Part shown: piece by piece, positions 7,780 through 15,869 of the stretch | How the letters are laid out: each line of letters opens with the position of its first letter | Position numbering within the stretch: position 1 is the stretch's first letter | DNA from: Phycisphaerales bacterium | Lineage (GTDB): Bacteria > Planctomycetota > Phycisphaerae > Phycisphaerales > UBA1924 | DNA length: 51,928 bases | NCBI GenBank assembly: GCA_020427635.1 | Contig: JAGQOH010000001.1 | Location: 90,155-142,082 of the forward strand | Direction of reading: 5' to 3' | Made by a program: the position numbers and the translations under genes | The notes under the pieces: model-generated | Databases searched by the model: none | What the model was told of the DNA's origin: nothing | The model's input: only the letters and a program-made list of their open reading frames with translations

Positions 7780-9558
7780 TCAGTTGCAATCGTTGCCGAA
7801 GTTGAAGAGCAGGAGATTGAGGTCGGCGAGGTCGACGATGTTGTCGCCATTCACGTCGCCCGCGCATGGTGTTGACGGCGTTGTGCCTTGGAACTCGAAG
7901 GCGCCCATGTCGAGGTAGGTGGCCAGGCCGGCGCCGGTGTCTGGTGTGCCGGGATCGTTGGCGAAGCGGATTTGTCCTGCGAGATCAAGCAGCATGCCGT
8001 CGAGGGCGATGTAGGCGTCCGCGTTCCCAGCGTCGATGCCCGCCGAGCCGGCATCGAGCTGGTAGTTGCCGCCGACCGCATCGACGAAGGTGGGCGTCGC
8101 GGTGATGTTGCCACCCAGGTCCACGGTGCCGCCGATCGCCATGTCGGGCTGGAACAGGCAGTGGGAGAGGGCCACTGAGCCGCCGTTGGTGCCCGCAATG
8201 CTGTTGGCAGCATTGTCAGCGAAGAGGCAGTTGGTCATCGTGGTCTCGTTGATCGCGTTGACGGACCGGATCAGGCGAACATTCACAGTAGGCACATGAT
8301 TCACAAAGGTGCAGTTCACGAAGTCTGTCGTGATGCCCTCGCCCGATTCGCTTAGGATGTATGTCGCGACGCCGTCATTGGAGGAGTTGCCATCAAAGTG
8401 ACAGCCAGTGATGAGATTGATCCCTTGGGCCGGCCCGATTGAGAGGGCACCGCCGGCGACGGTCCCGATGTTGTTGATGAACTCGCAACGGTCGACGAGC
8501 ATGGGCAGGCTGGGCTGTGCTGAGCCCGCACGACGCACGGCGCCACCGTAGAGTGTTGACTCGTTGTTGAGAAACCGAACCCGCGAGATGGATGCGATGC
8601 ATCCCGACGGCAGGTCAACGCCCGCGCCGGTGTTCTTAAAGCCGTTTGTGATCGTCAGATCTTCGATCGACACCGTTCCGCTTTGCAGCGAGAAGCCTCG
8701 ACCAAGCCGGTTGCAGTCGATCGTCGTCTCGTCCATGCCCTGACCACGGATGGTGAGCGACTTGTTGACCACGGTATCCCATTCACAAACATTGCCAGCG
8801 CCAAGTTCGATGACATCGCCGGGCGTCGCCGCGCCGATCGCTGAAGCGAGCGCCGGGTATGGCGTGGCGGTCGTGACGTTTGTGATCGAGGCGGGATTAG
8901 TGTGGAGGTTGACATCGTCGATGTTGATGAAGGCGCCCGTGCCGCTGATGCCGATCGTCTCACTGCCACTTGGTGTAAAGCCCGCGGCGTAGTTTGCAAT
9001 AAGCGTGAATCCGTCAACGACGACGGTGAGCAGGCCGGACTCATCGAGGGTGATTGAGACCGGGACGTCGCTCACGTAGCTGGCGGTGGTGATATTCACG
9101 CCGAGCCCGGGCTGGGGAAGAATCTCCACGCCATCGAGCCAGACGGAGGCAAGCACATAGGTGGCCGTGCCGCCGCCGATATTGCCAATCTCGATATCCA
9201 CGACCAGACCGCTTGACACGGTGCTTGGGTGCGAGACCGGCGCGGCGATGTCGCCAAGGACGAAGGTCATGCGAGCGCCGAAGATGGCGCCGTCCGTATC
9301 AATGATGAGGTCGAAGTCGGCGTTGAACCGGTCCACGGTGCTGGGCGGCGCCCAGACGAGCGCGCCGGATTGTGCCGGCGTGCGCGTGGCGAGCTGCATC
9401 GTGCTCGCGCTGATCGCAGCGCTGCCCAGGAGCGTGACCGGTCCCGGATCGCCATCGTTGAAGTTCTCGATGTAGCAGCCCATTGATGCGCCCGCGAGGA
9501 GCGCGAAGGCGGCTGCGCCGGTCAGGAAACGGTTCTTCGTGTTCTTCTTGCTGGTCAT
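7780..9558 (-). CDS. Secreted right-handed beta-helix protein with one dockerin-like repeat
   Basis: A 592-aa exported protein. The N-terminus MTSKKNTKNRFLTGAAAFALLAGASMGC is a signal peptide; the Cys after ASMG could be lipidated, but the lipobox is not canonical. Residues about 40-220 look like a beta-rich carbohydrate-binding or laminin-G-like domain. Residues about 230-500 hold coils of a parallel beta-helix of the choice-of-anchor type (DVIELGAGNVCEWDTVVNKSL, IEDLTITNGFKNTGAGV, LSHCLFQPDM, AGIDAGNADAYIALDG). The C-terminus is a single dockerin-like unit, GDVNGDNIVDLADLNLLLF, ending FNFGNDCN. Start 9558 matches the paralogue's MTSKKNTKNRF. It is a tandem duplicate of the next gene. It probably acts at the cell surface; the ligand is unknown. 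Confidence 0.85.
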   Translation of the reverse strand: MTSKKNTKNRFLTGAAAFALLAGASMGCYIENFNDGDPGPVTLLGSAAISASTMQLATRTPAQSGALVWAPPSTVDRFNADFDLIIDTDGAIFGARMTFVLGDIAAPVSHPSTVSSGLVVDIEIGNIGGGTATYVLASVWLDGVEILPQPGLGVNITTASYVSDVPVSITLDESGLLTVVVDGFTLIANYAAGFTPSGSETIGISGTGAFINIDDVNLHTNPASITNVTTATPYPALASAIGAATPGDVIELGAGNVCEWDTVVNKSLTIRGQGMDETTIDCNRLGRGFSLQSGTVSIEDLTITNGFKNTGAGVDLPSGCIASISRVRFLNNESTLYGGAVRRAGSAQPSLPMLVDRCEFINNIGTVAGGALSIGPAQGINLITGCHFDGNSSNDGVATYILSESGEGITTDFVNCTFVNHVPTVNVRLIRSVNAINETTMTNCLFADNAANSIAGTNGGSVALSHCLFQPDMAIGGTVDLGGNITATPTFVDAVGGNYQLDAGSAGIDAGNADAYIALDGMLLDLAGQIRFANDPGTPDTGAGLATYLDMGAFEFQGTTPSTPCAGDVNGDNIVDLADLNLLLFNFGNDCN

Positions 9559-9670
9559 GGCTCTTGCCCTTTCATGCCGTTCGGGCGTGTTGCCCATAGA
9601 GGAGAGTGCAGGGCGACTCCGCCGCCGCACACCCCAGACACGAGCGAGCGGGGGCTGGGCCTTACCGTTC
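9559..9670 (-). repeat. Duplicated upstream (promoter-side) region, copy 1
   Basis: The bases before the first beta-helix gene closely match those before the second (11606-11718): both hold TTGCCCTTTCATGCC.TTCGGGCG, a variable stretch, then GCCGCCGCACACCCC.GACACGAGCGAGCGGG and GGCCTTACC (plus-strand reading). The tandem duplication therefore included upstream control sequence. The promoter elements themselves cannot be assigned. Confidence 0.7.
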
Positions 9671-9691
9671 GGGGAAGAAATCCTCGATCCA

Positions 9692-9722
9692 ATGAAAAAA
9701 CCCCCTGACGGGTGTCAGGGGG
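9692..9722 (-). terminator. Rho-independent terminator of the second beta-helix gene
   Basis: Read on the minus strand, an 8-bp GC-rich stem (CCCCTGAC / GTCAGGGG, 4-base loop, 9703-9722) is followed directly by TTTTTTCATT. It lies 29 bases past the stop codon at 9752. Stem plus T-tract is the classic intrinsic form. Confidence 0.85.
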
Positions 9723-9751
9723 CTGCTACTCAGACCGGCGGGGCGCGTCGT

Positions 9752-11605
9752 TCAGCAGACGGTGCCGAAGTTGAAAAGGAGAATCTGCAGGTCGGTGAGG
9801 TCGACGATGCCATCGCCATTCAGGTCACCCGAACCGGGATTCCCGAAGTTGAAGAGGATGGCCTGCAGGTCGTTGAGATCAACAACGTTGTCGCCATCGA
9901 CGTCACCCGGGCATGGCGTTGGGGTCGTGCCCTGGAACTCATAGGCGCCCATGTCGAGGTAGGTGTCGACGCCTGTGCCGGTGTCGGCCGTGCCGGTGTC
10001 GTCCCAGAAGCGCTCGGCCCCAGCCAGGTCGAACATGCCGCCGCCCAAGGCGAGATACGCATCGGCATCCCCAGCGTCGATCCCCGCCGAGCCCGGGGCG
10101 AGCTGAAAGTCACCGTTGGGTGCGTCGACGAAGTCGGGGGTTGCGGTGATGTTGCCACCCAGGTCGCCAACGTTTGTCAGTGTCATGCCGGGCTGGAGCA
10201 GGCAATGGGAGATCGAGAGGTCTCCATTCGTCGGAGCGGTCAGCGTGTCTGCGACATTGTCCGCGAAGAGGCAGTTGGTCAGTGAGGTGTGGTGCAGGGC
10301 GTTGAAGTTCCGAATCAGACTTGCGCTGGTCGGGTGGTTCACGAACGTGCAGTTCACGAGGTCGGTCGTGAAGCCTACGGCAACCGAGCTCCCGACAAAC
10401 ACACCCGCGCCTCCGACAGCGGAATTCCCATCGAAGAGGCAGTTCATCACACGGTTGATGCCCTGTTGCGCGCGGAAGTACAAAGCGCCACCGCTCTGAG
10501 TCGAGATGTTGTCAATGAACGCACACCGATCGACCGTCAACAGGATGTCCGGCAGTACCGACCCCACTCGGGTGATGGCGCCACCGCCCGCGAAGGACTT
10601 GTTGTCTTGGAACCGGACTTGCGTGAAACTTGCGGTGCAGTTTGGTTGAACCAGTGCGCCGGCGCCATCGCCGCCCTCGAGTGCGTTGGCGATCGTGAGA
10701 TCCTCGATCGACACGGTTCCGCTTGTCAGCTCGAGACCACGCCCGGCCTGGTTGGCGTCGATCGTGGTCGCGTCCATGCCCTGACCACGGATGGTGAGCG
10801 ACTTGTTGACCACGGTGTCCCAGGCACAGATGTTGCCAGGGCCAAGTTCGATCACATCGCCGGGCGATGCCAACGTGATGGCCAGCGGGAACGACGAGTA
10901 GGGCGTTGCGGTGGTCATGTTCGTAATCGTGGCGGGGTTGATGTAGAGGGCGACGTTATCGACGTTGATGTTGGCGCCGGCGCCGCTGATGGCGACGCCC
11001 TCACCGCCACTGGGTGTGAAGCCTGCAGGGAAGTCGGTGATGAGGTTCTGCCCGTCGACGGTCACATTGAGCAGGCCGGACGCATTGAGGGTGATTGACG
11101 CAGGGACGTTGCTTACAAAGGCGGCGGTGGTGATGCTCACACCAAGCCCGGGCTGAGGAACGATCTCGACGCCATCGAGCCACACGGAGGCCAGCAGATA
11201 GGTGGCCGTGCCGCCGCCGACGTTGCCAATCTGGATGTCCACGACCAGGCCTTCCGACACGGTGCTGGGGTGCGAGACCGGCGCGGCGATGTCGCCAATG
11301 ACGAATGTCGTGCGAGCGCCGAAGATGGCACCGTCCGTATCAATGATGAGGTCGAAGTCTGCGCTCACGTATTCGATGTTCCCGCCGCCGACTGGCGTAT
11401 AGACGAACGCGCCGGATTGCGCCGGGGTGCGCGTGGCGAGCCGCAACGTGTTGGCGTTGAGCCCGGCGTTGCCCAGGAGTGTGACCGCGCCCAGATCGGC
11501 TGTGTTGTAGTCTTTGACGTAACAGCCCATCGAAGCGCTCGCGAGGAGCGCGAAGCCGGCGGCGGCGGTCAGGAAACGGTTCTTCGTGTTCTTCTTGCTG
11601 GTCAT
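9752..11605 (-). CDS. Secreted right-handed beta-helix protein with two dockerin-like repeats
   Basis: A 617-aa paralogue of the preceding gene, similar along its whole length: signal peptide MTSKKNTKNRFLTAAAGFALLASASMGC, the shared beta-rich domain (IIDTDGAIFGAR.TFV.GDIAAPVSHPSTV), beta-helix coils (DVIELGPGNICAWDTVVNKSL, FTQVRFQDNKSFAGGGAI, LTNCLFADNVADT) and the same AGIDAGDADAYLAL turn. It differs at the end, which carries two dockerin-like units (GDVDGDNVVDLNDLQAILF and GDLNGDGIVDLTDLQILLF) closing with FNFGTVC. The twin units make a complete pair of calcium loops, whereas the first copy has one. It is followed by a strong terminator, so it is probably transcribed alone. The substrate or ligand is unknown. 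Confidence 0.86.
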   Translation of the reverse strand: MTSKKNTKNRFLTAAAGFALLASASMGCYVKDYNTADLGAVTLLGNAGLNANTLRLATRTPAQSGAFVYTPVGGGNIEYVSADFDLIIDTDGAIFGARTTFVIGDIAAPVSHPSTVSEGLVVDIQIGNVGGGTATYLLASVWLDGVEIVPQPGLGVSITTAAFVSNVPASITLNASGLLNVTVDGQNLITDFPAGFTPSGGEGVAISGAGANINVDNVALYINPATITNMTTATPYSSFPLAITLASPGDVIELGPGNICAWDTVVNKSLTIRGQGMDATTIDANQAGRGLELTSGTVSIEDLTIANALEGGDGAGALVQPNCTASFTQVRFQDNKSFAGGGAITRVGSVLPDILLTVDRCAFIDNISTQSGGALYFRAQQGINRVMNCLFDGNSAVGGAGVFVGSSVAVGFTTDLVNCTFVNHPTSASLIRNFNALHHTSLTNCLFADNVADTLTAPTNGDLSISHCLLQPGMTLTNVGDLGGNITATPDFVDAPNGDFQLAPGSAGIDAGDADAYLALGGGMFDLAGAERFWDDTGTADTGTGVDTYLDMGAYEFQGTTPTPCPGDVDGDNVVDLNDLQAILFNFGNPGSGDLNGDGIVDLTDLQILLFNFGTVC

Positions 11606-11718
11606 GGTTCTTGCCCTTTCATGCCATTCGGGCGTTGTTTGGTGCCCAGAGGGGGTCTTGCGGGGCGACTGCGCCGCCGCACACCCCGGACACGAGCGAG
11701 CGGGCGCGTGGCCTTACC
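11606..11718 (-). repeat. Duplicated upstream (promoter-side) region, copy 2
   Basis: Second copy of the region described at 9559-9670, with small substitutions and a few inserted bases. Further upstream, GGGGGCTGCTAC recurs at both 9719-9730 and 11743-11754, so the repeated unit may be longer than the part that is easy to align. Confidence 0.68.
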
Positions 11719-11750
11719 AGAAGGGCCAGAAAAACCTGGATGGGGGGCTG

Positions 11751-14700
11751 CTACGGACTCGCAGGGGCGATTCCAGCCTCGGCAATCGCCTTCTTCGCCC
11801 AGGGCAGGATGGCCGCCGAGTCCTCGGGCAGCATTGCGGGGGCGCGCTCTTCGAAGGTGGCGAGGGCGTCGAGGACCACGCCGGGATCCGTGACTTCGCC
11901 AAGGTTGTAGCCCGCGAGCGCATCGAGGAATCGGGCCATGGCGATGGGCCACGATGTGTCGGGCACGCGATTTTTGGCAAGCTCGAGCGATGAGCGGGCC
12001 CAGGTCTGCGTTTCTTGATCGGCGCCGGCAGCGTAGTGCGCATGCGCGAGCCACAGGTGGCATCGACTCACGACGGCGGGGTTCGGGTTCTCTTGCGCTT
12101 CGAACCACGCGAGCAAACTGGTTGCGGCATCGACGGCCTCGTCGCCGCGGCCCTGACAGATCCGCACTGTTGTCAGTTTGCCGAGCGAGCCCGGCACGAT
12201 GCTGGAGCGCGGAGCATCGCGCTGCATCACGCGGATTGTCTCCTCGAGCAGATCAGCGGCCGGTTCGAAGTCGTGCATGGCCATAAGCACCTTGGCCAGG
12301 GCCTGGCGGTGGATCTGCGTGCGGCGATCTTCGGCTCCAAGCACGCGCTCATAACCCTCGAGCGTCCTGCGTGCGTAGGGCAGCCCCGACTCAGGACGTC
12401 CGGCCTTGTGAAAGACAACCGCAACATCTGAATAGCCGTCGAGTGTCTTGGTGTTGTCGGGGCCCAGCGTGCGCTCGGCGATGGCCAGCGCCTCCTGCAT
12501 GTACTGTCCTGCATCGCTCCAGCGCTGCTGCTTGATCATCAAGCGCCCCGACGCGCTGAGCGTGCGCACCGTGTCCGGGTGATCCGAACCAAGCACGCGG
12601 CGTTGGCGTTCGAGCGTGTCGAAGATCATGGGCGCCGCCTCATCCAATCGTCCAGCTTCGGTCAATGCGAGGGCCAGACTGTGGTGCGCGGTGAGCGTCG
12701 CGGGATGATCCAGGCCTTTGGTGCGCTCGAGCGAATTGCAGACCCGTTCGAAGGCATCGATGGCTCGCTCGTAGTCTCTCGCGAAATAGTAGGTATTGGC
12801 AACGCTGCCCAAGGTTGCCAGGGTGGCTGGGTCATCGTCGCCAAGCGTCCGCTGCTGACGGGCCAGGATCCGTTCGTAGAGTTCTGTGGCGCGCTCAATC
12901 TCACGCCGAACCACATACAGGTCGGCGAGTGCAAGGTCTGTCGCAATCTGCAAGGAGTGGTTCCCCTCGGCGAGGTGATCGAGGCGCTGCTGAGTGTCCA
13001 GTAGTATTGCCTCCGCTTCATCGGGACGGCTCAGCTTCGTGAGGGCGATCGCCAAGACCCGCCGAGCGGACAATGTCGCCGGATGGTCGGGCCCGTGCGT
13101 GCGCTCTTGCTGCTCGGCCAGCGTGCGAGCCCGGCGCTCCGCCTCATCGAACCGACCGAGGCTGAGCAGGAGTTCGCAAATCTTCTCCTCCGCCGCGGCG
13201 GCTTCGTGCTCGGTACCGGGATCAGCTTGTTTGCCTTCCAGCTCAAGCTCCGCCTGCTCGAGCGCCTTCTCGGGCAAGCCGATCGAGTCGTAAATGGATG
13301 CGACAGTAGAACGAAGGTCAGTTTGGATGGAAGATTGACTCGCGAACTGCGCCTCAAGTGCATCGACCGCGGGCGCCATAATGGAAGCGTCCATCGCGCG
13401 CGATGCGATGGCAGTGGCATTGATCTGAGAGAGCACTTGTTCGAATGACGCGAGTTGTTTGGGCACTTCGCCGGTTTCTGCCGAGAGCTTCCGCCGCGCT
13501 TCTTCGCGCAGATCGTCAAAAATCTTCTGGCCCATCTCGGTTGGATCAACACCTTCGAGCATCGCGGCCTGATAGTCGACGACCGCCTGCAGATCAGAGT
13601 TCGCTTTCGCGACAGCGTCGCGCTGCTTCTGCGCGTCAAGCAGGAAATACACCGTTCCGATCAGGCCAATAACGAGCGCGCCAAGCGTTGCTGCGATCCC
13701 GCCCACAAGCACCCTGTTGCGGCGGATAAACTTCCGCGCCTGGTACATCGCGCTGGGGGGCATGGCAAGAATCGGCTCATCGCGCAGATGCCGACGAATG
13801 TCCTCAGCAAGCTCATGCGCCGAGGCGTAGCGGCGCTCGCGATCGCGCTCCATGGCTTTGGCGACGATGGTCTCTACTTCGCCGCGGAGAGCGCGGTCAT
13901 GGGTGGTGAGCCTGGGCGGCTCTGAGTCGCGAATGATCCGGGCGGCCTCGGCAACCGACTTTCCCGACAGGTCATACGGATGGCATCCCGCAAGCACGCG
14001 GTAGAGCATCACGCCGATCGCAAAGACATCACTTCGCGTATCGAGGTTGGCCGAGCCGCCCTCGACCTGCTCGGGGCTCATGTATGCGAGCGTGCCGACA
14101 AGCTGGCCTTGATTGGTTTGCAAGGTGACCGCCTGCGCATCGGCATCCACGGCGCGGGCAATGCCGAAGTCGAGCACCTTGGGCTGACCGATTGTGTCGA
14201 CAAGCGTGGCACTGCGCACTGCGCTTCCAGCGGATGTAGACTCCTGTTTGATGAGGATGTTGCCCGGTTTGAGGTCGCGGTGAATGATGCCCTTCTGATG
14301 CGCATGATGCACGGCGTCGCACACTCGCGCGATCAGTTCCAACCGCTCACGAACCGAGAGCTTCGCTGCATGTTCATCAAGCGGCGCGCCTTCGACGTAC
14401 TCCATCGCGAAGAAGGGCAAGGTGGAGTTGCCGACCGTGGCGGTGCCGGCCTCGTAGACCTTGGCGATGCCGTGGTGATCGAGTTGCCCGAGGACGTTTG
14501 CTTCGTATTCAAAGCGGCGTAGCACTTGACGTGAGGTCAGCCCCTGGCGAATGACCTTCAGCGCGACGCGCCGGGCCGGGTGGTCCTGAGCGGCTTCGTA
14601 AACGATCCCCATGCCGCCATGGCCGATCTCGCGCACGATCCGGTACCGCCCGATATGCGTTGGCGCCGGTGCACTATTGGGCGTGTCGGCGATCAGATCG

Positions 14701-14903
14701 GCGGCCATCGCCTGCACAGCGCCACGAGAGGAAATCGAGTCGCTCACGGGGTCGTCAAAGGCAAGCAGCGACTCAACTTCCGCTCGCAGCTCTTGGTCAT
14801 CGCCACACTGCTTGTCGAGCGCCGACGGGAGTTCCTGTGCCGGCAGATCGCACACGACGTCAAAAATCGACATCGCCCGCTCATGGCGCTCGCGCTCGTT
14901 CAT
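11751..14903 (-). CDS. Transmembrane Ser/Thr protein kinase with C-terminal TPR repeats
   Basis: A 1050-aa Hanks-type kinase. The glycine loop is EIGHGGMGIVYEA (92-104), the ATP lysine is in VALKVI (Lys116), the catalytic loop is IIHRDLKPGN (206-215), then DFGIAR (245-250) and SPEQVEGGSANLDTRSDVFAIGVML. One membrane helix follows at about 399-421. The remainder, about 560-1000, is made of TPR-like helical pairs rich in LGSDHPDT, LGPDNTKT and TKGLDHPATL-type turns, as in kinesin-light-chain-like repeats. The N-terminal 80 residues form a helical lead-in seen in kinases paired with ECF sigma factors. Its ATG overlaps the sigma factor's TGA (ATGA), so the pair is cotranslated. The kinase probably controls, or is controlled with, that sigma factor; the target is unknown. 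Confidence 0.93.
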   Translation of the reverse strand: MNERERHERAMSIFDVVCDLPAQELPSALDKQCGDDQELRAEVESLLAFDDPVSDSISSRGAVQAMAADLIADTPNSAPAPTHIGRYRIVREIGHGGMGIVYEAAQDHPARRVALKVIRQGLTSRQVLRRFEYEANVLGQLDHHGIAKVYEAGTATVGNSTLPFFAMEYVEGAPLDEHAAKLSVRERLELIARVCDAVHHAHQKGIIHRDLKPGNILIKQESTSAGSAVRSATLVDTIGQPKVLDFGIARAVDADAQAVTLQTNQGQLVGTLAYMSPEQVEGGSANLDTRSDVFAIGVMLYRVLAGCHPYDLSGKSVAEAARIIRDSEPPRLTTHDRALRGEVETIVAKAMERDRERRYASAHELAEDIRRHLRDEPILAMPPSAMYQARKFIRRNRVLVGGIAATLGALVIGLIGTVYFLLDAQKQRDAVAKANSDLQAVVDYQAAMLEGVDPTEMGQKIFDDLREEARRKLSAETGEVPKQLASFEQVLSQINATAIASRAMDASIMAPAVDALEAQFASQSSIQTDLRSTVASIYDSIGLPEKALEQAELELEGKQADPGTEHEAAAAEEKICELLLSLGRFDEAERRARTLAEQQERTHGPDHPATLSARRVLAIALTKLSRPDEAEAILLDTQQRLDHLAEGNHSLQIATDLALADLYVVRREIERATELYERILARQQRTLGDDDPATLATLGSVANTYYFARDYERAIDAFERVCNSLERTKGLDHPATLTAHHSLALALTEAGRLDEAAPMIFDTLERQRRVLGSDHPDTVRTLSASGRLMIKQQRWSDAGQYMQEALAIAERTLGPDNTKTLDGYSDVAVVFHKAGRPESGLPYARRTLEGYERVLGAEDRRTQIHRQALAKVLMAMHDFEPAADLLEETIRVMQRDAPRSSIVPGSLGKLTTVRICQGRGDEAVDAATSLLAWFEAQENPNPAVVSRCHLWLAHAHYAAGADQETQTWARSSLELAKNRVPDTSWPIAMARFLDALAGYNLGEVTDPGVVLDALATFEERAPAMLPEDSAAILPWAKKAIAEAGIAPASP

Positions 14904-15502
14904 TGCCCGCCTCCTTGGGTGAGCTCACGCGCGAGCCAAGCCCGGACCGCTCGCCATTCCTTCTCGATCATCGAAAGGGATAACCCAAGCACATCCGCGA
15001 CGTCCTGATTCGTCATGCCGCCAAAGAAGCGAAGTTCGACAAGGCGCGCCTGGCGCTCATTGAGGGCCTTGAGCTTGTCGAGCGCATCGTTCAGTGCAAG
15101 CAAATCAATGGCGGCTCCGCTCGACGGCGTTTCAAGCAGTGTCGCCTCCGCGGCGTGAGCATCATGCGCGCGCCGCGACGCAGCCTTCCGTCGAGCGTGA
15201 TCGACGAGGATCTGGCGCATGGCCGTCGCAGCAACCGCACAGAAGTGCGCACGGTTGTTCCACTTGTCCGCGGGCGCGTTGACGAGTTTGACATAGGCCT
15301 CGTGAACAAGCGCCGTCGGCTGCAATGTGTGACTGGCCGGTTGACCCCTGAAGTACGCTCCCGCGCGGGCCCGAAGCTCCGCATACACCATTGGAAGAAG
15401 GTCGTTCGCGGCGGCAGCATCCCCGTCGCTCACCCGCTGCAGCAGAAGGGTGGCATCGCCGCCAGGACCGGGCGGCTCGTTCGGGTGGGTCGGGGGAATC
15501 AC
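14900..15502 (-). CDS. ECF-like RNA polymerase sigma factor
   Basis: A 200-aa sigma-70 family protein of the type found with planctomycete and acidobacterial kinases. Region 2 covers roughly residues 35-105, including HTLQPTALVHEAYVKLV and FCAVAATAMRQILVDHARRK. Region 4 is at 140-195, with LNERQARLVELRFFGGMTNQDVADVLGLS and the recognition-side LSMIEKEWRAVRAWLAREL. There is no region 1 or 3. The start is a GTG at 15502 with no good ribosome binding site; the next in-frame ATG would cut into region 2, so the GTG is kept. It overlaps the kinase gene by 4 bases, forming a two-gene operon. No anti-sigma factor gene is present, which suits kinase-based control (inference). Confidence 0.92.
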   Translation of the reverse strand: MIPPTHPNEPPGPGGDATLLLQRVSDGDAAAANDLLPMVYAELRARAGAYFRGQPASHTLQPTALVHEAYVKLVNAPADKWNNRAHFCAVAATAMRQILVDHARRKAASRRAHDAHAAEATLLETPSSGAAIDLLALNDALDKLKALNERQARLVELRFFGGMTNQDVADVLGLSLSMIEKEWRAVRAWLARELTQGGGQ

Positions 15503-15869
15503 ATACGTAGGCTACCGTCGGCCCTCTTGAGGCGAGTCACTCTCGCCGTGCTGGGCCCTGACACCCACAGATGTCGTATCGAGTTCGATGATTTGGACAG
15601 CGCCCAAACAGCGCCCAAAGCCCCCCGGGTGGCCTTGCGCGCGCAATTGCGCTCCCTGAACACTGGGCAAGAGCCGGGGAGCAGCTGGGCTATTCGCGGG
15701 ATTGAGTTCGAAGAAGGTTGTTCTTGCCAGCGCTGTGCCAAGTCGGGGCCATGCCGCGCCCAATAGTCGGCGCGAAGTTGTAGGTCATTCTGAAGGAGAA
15801 AAATGAAAGCGGCCGCGGAGTGATGCCCCCCGCGGCCGCGATCGTCTTTCACAACCTGTTCGCTGTCAG
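15503..15869. other. Intergenic region between the sigma/kinase operon and the subtilase gene
   Basis: Holds the terminator of the subtilase gene (15798-15839) and, nearer 15503-15780, the presumed promoter region of the sigma/kinase operon. A minus-strand open frame at 15499-15852 runs across it, but I do not regard it as a gene. No other structure was seen. Confidence 0.5.
15798..15839 (-). terminator. Rho-independent terminator of the subtilase gene
   Basis: A perfect 10-bp inverted repeat, GCGGCCGCGG / CCGCGGCCGC (15809-15818 and 15830-15839), read on the minus strand 30 bases after the stop codon, followed by TTTCATTTTTC. Confidence 0.85.

Noticed and set aside
15499..15852. Minus-strand 117-codon frame just upstream of the sigma factor gene
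   Set aside because: It runs through the subtilase gene's terminator hairpin, overlaps the sigma factor start, has no good ribosome binding site and resembles no known protein.
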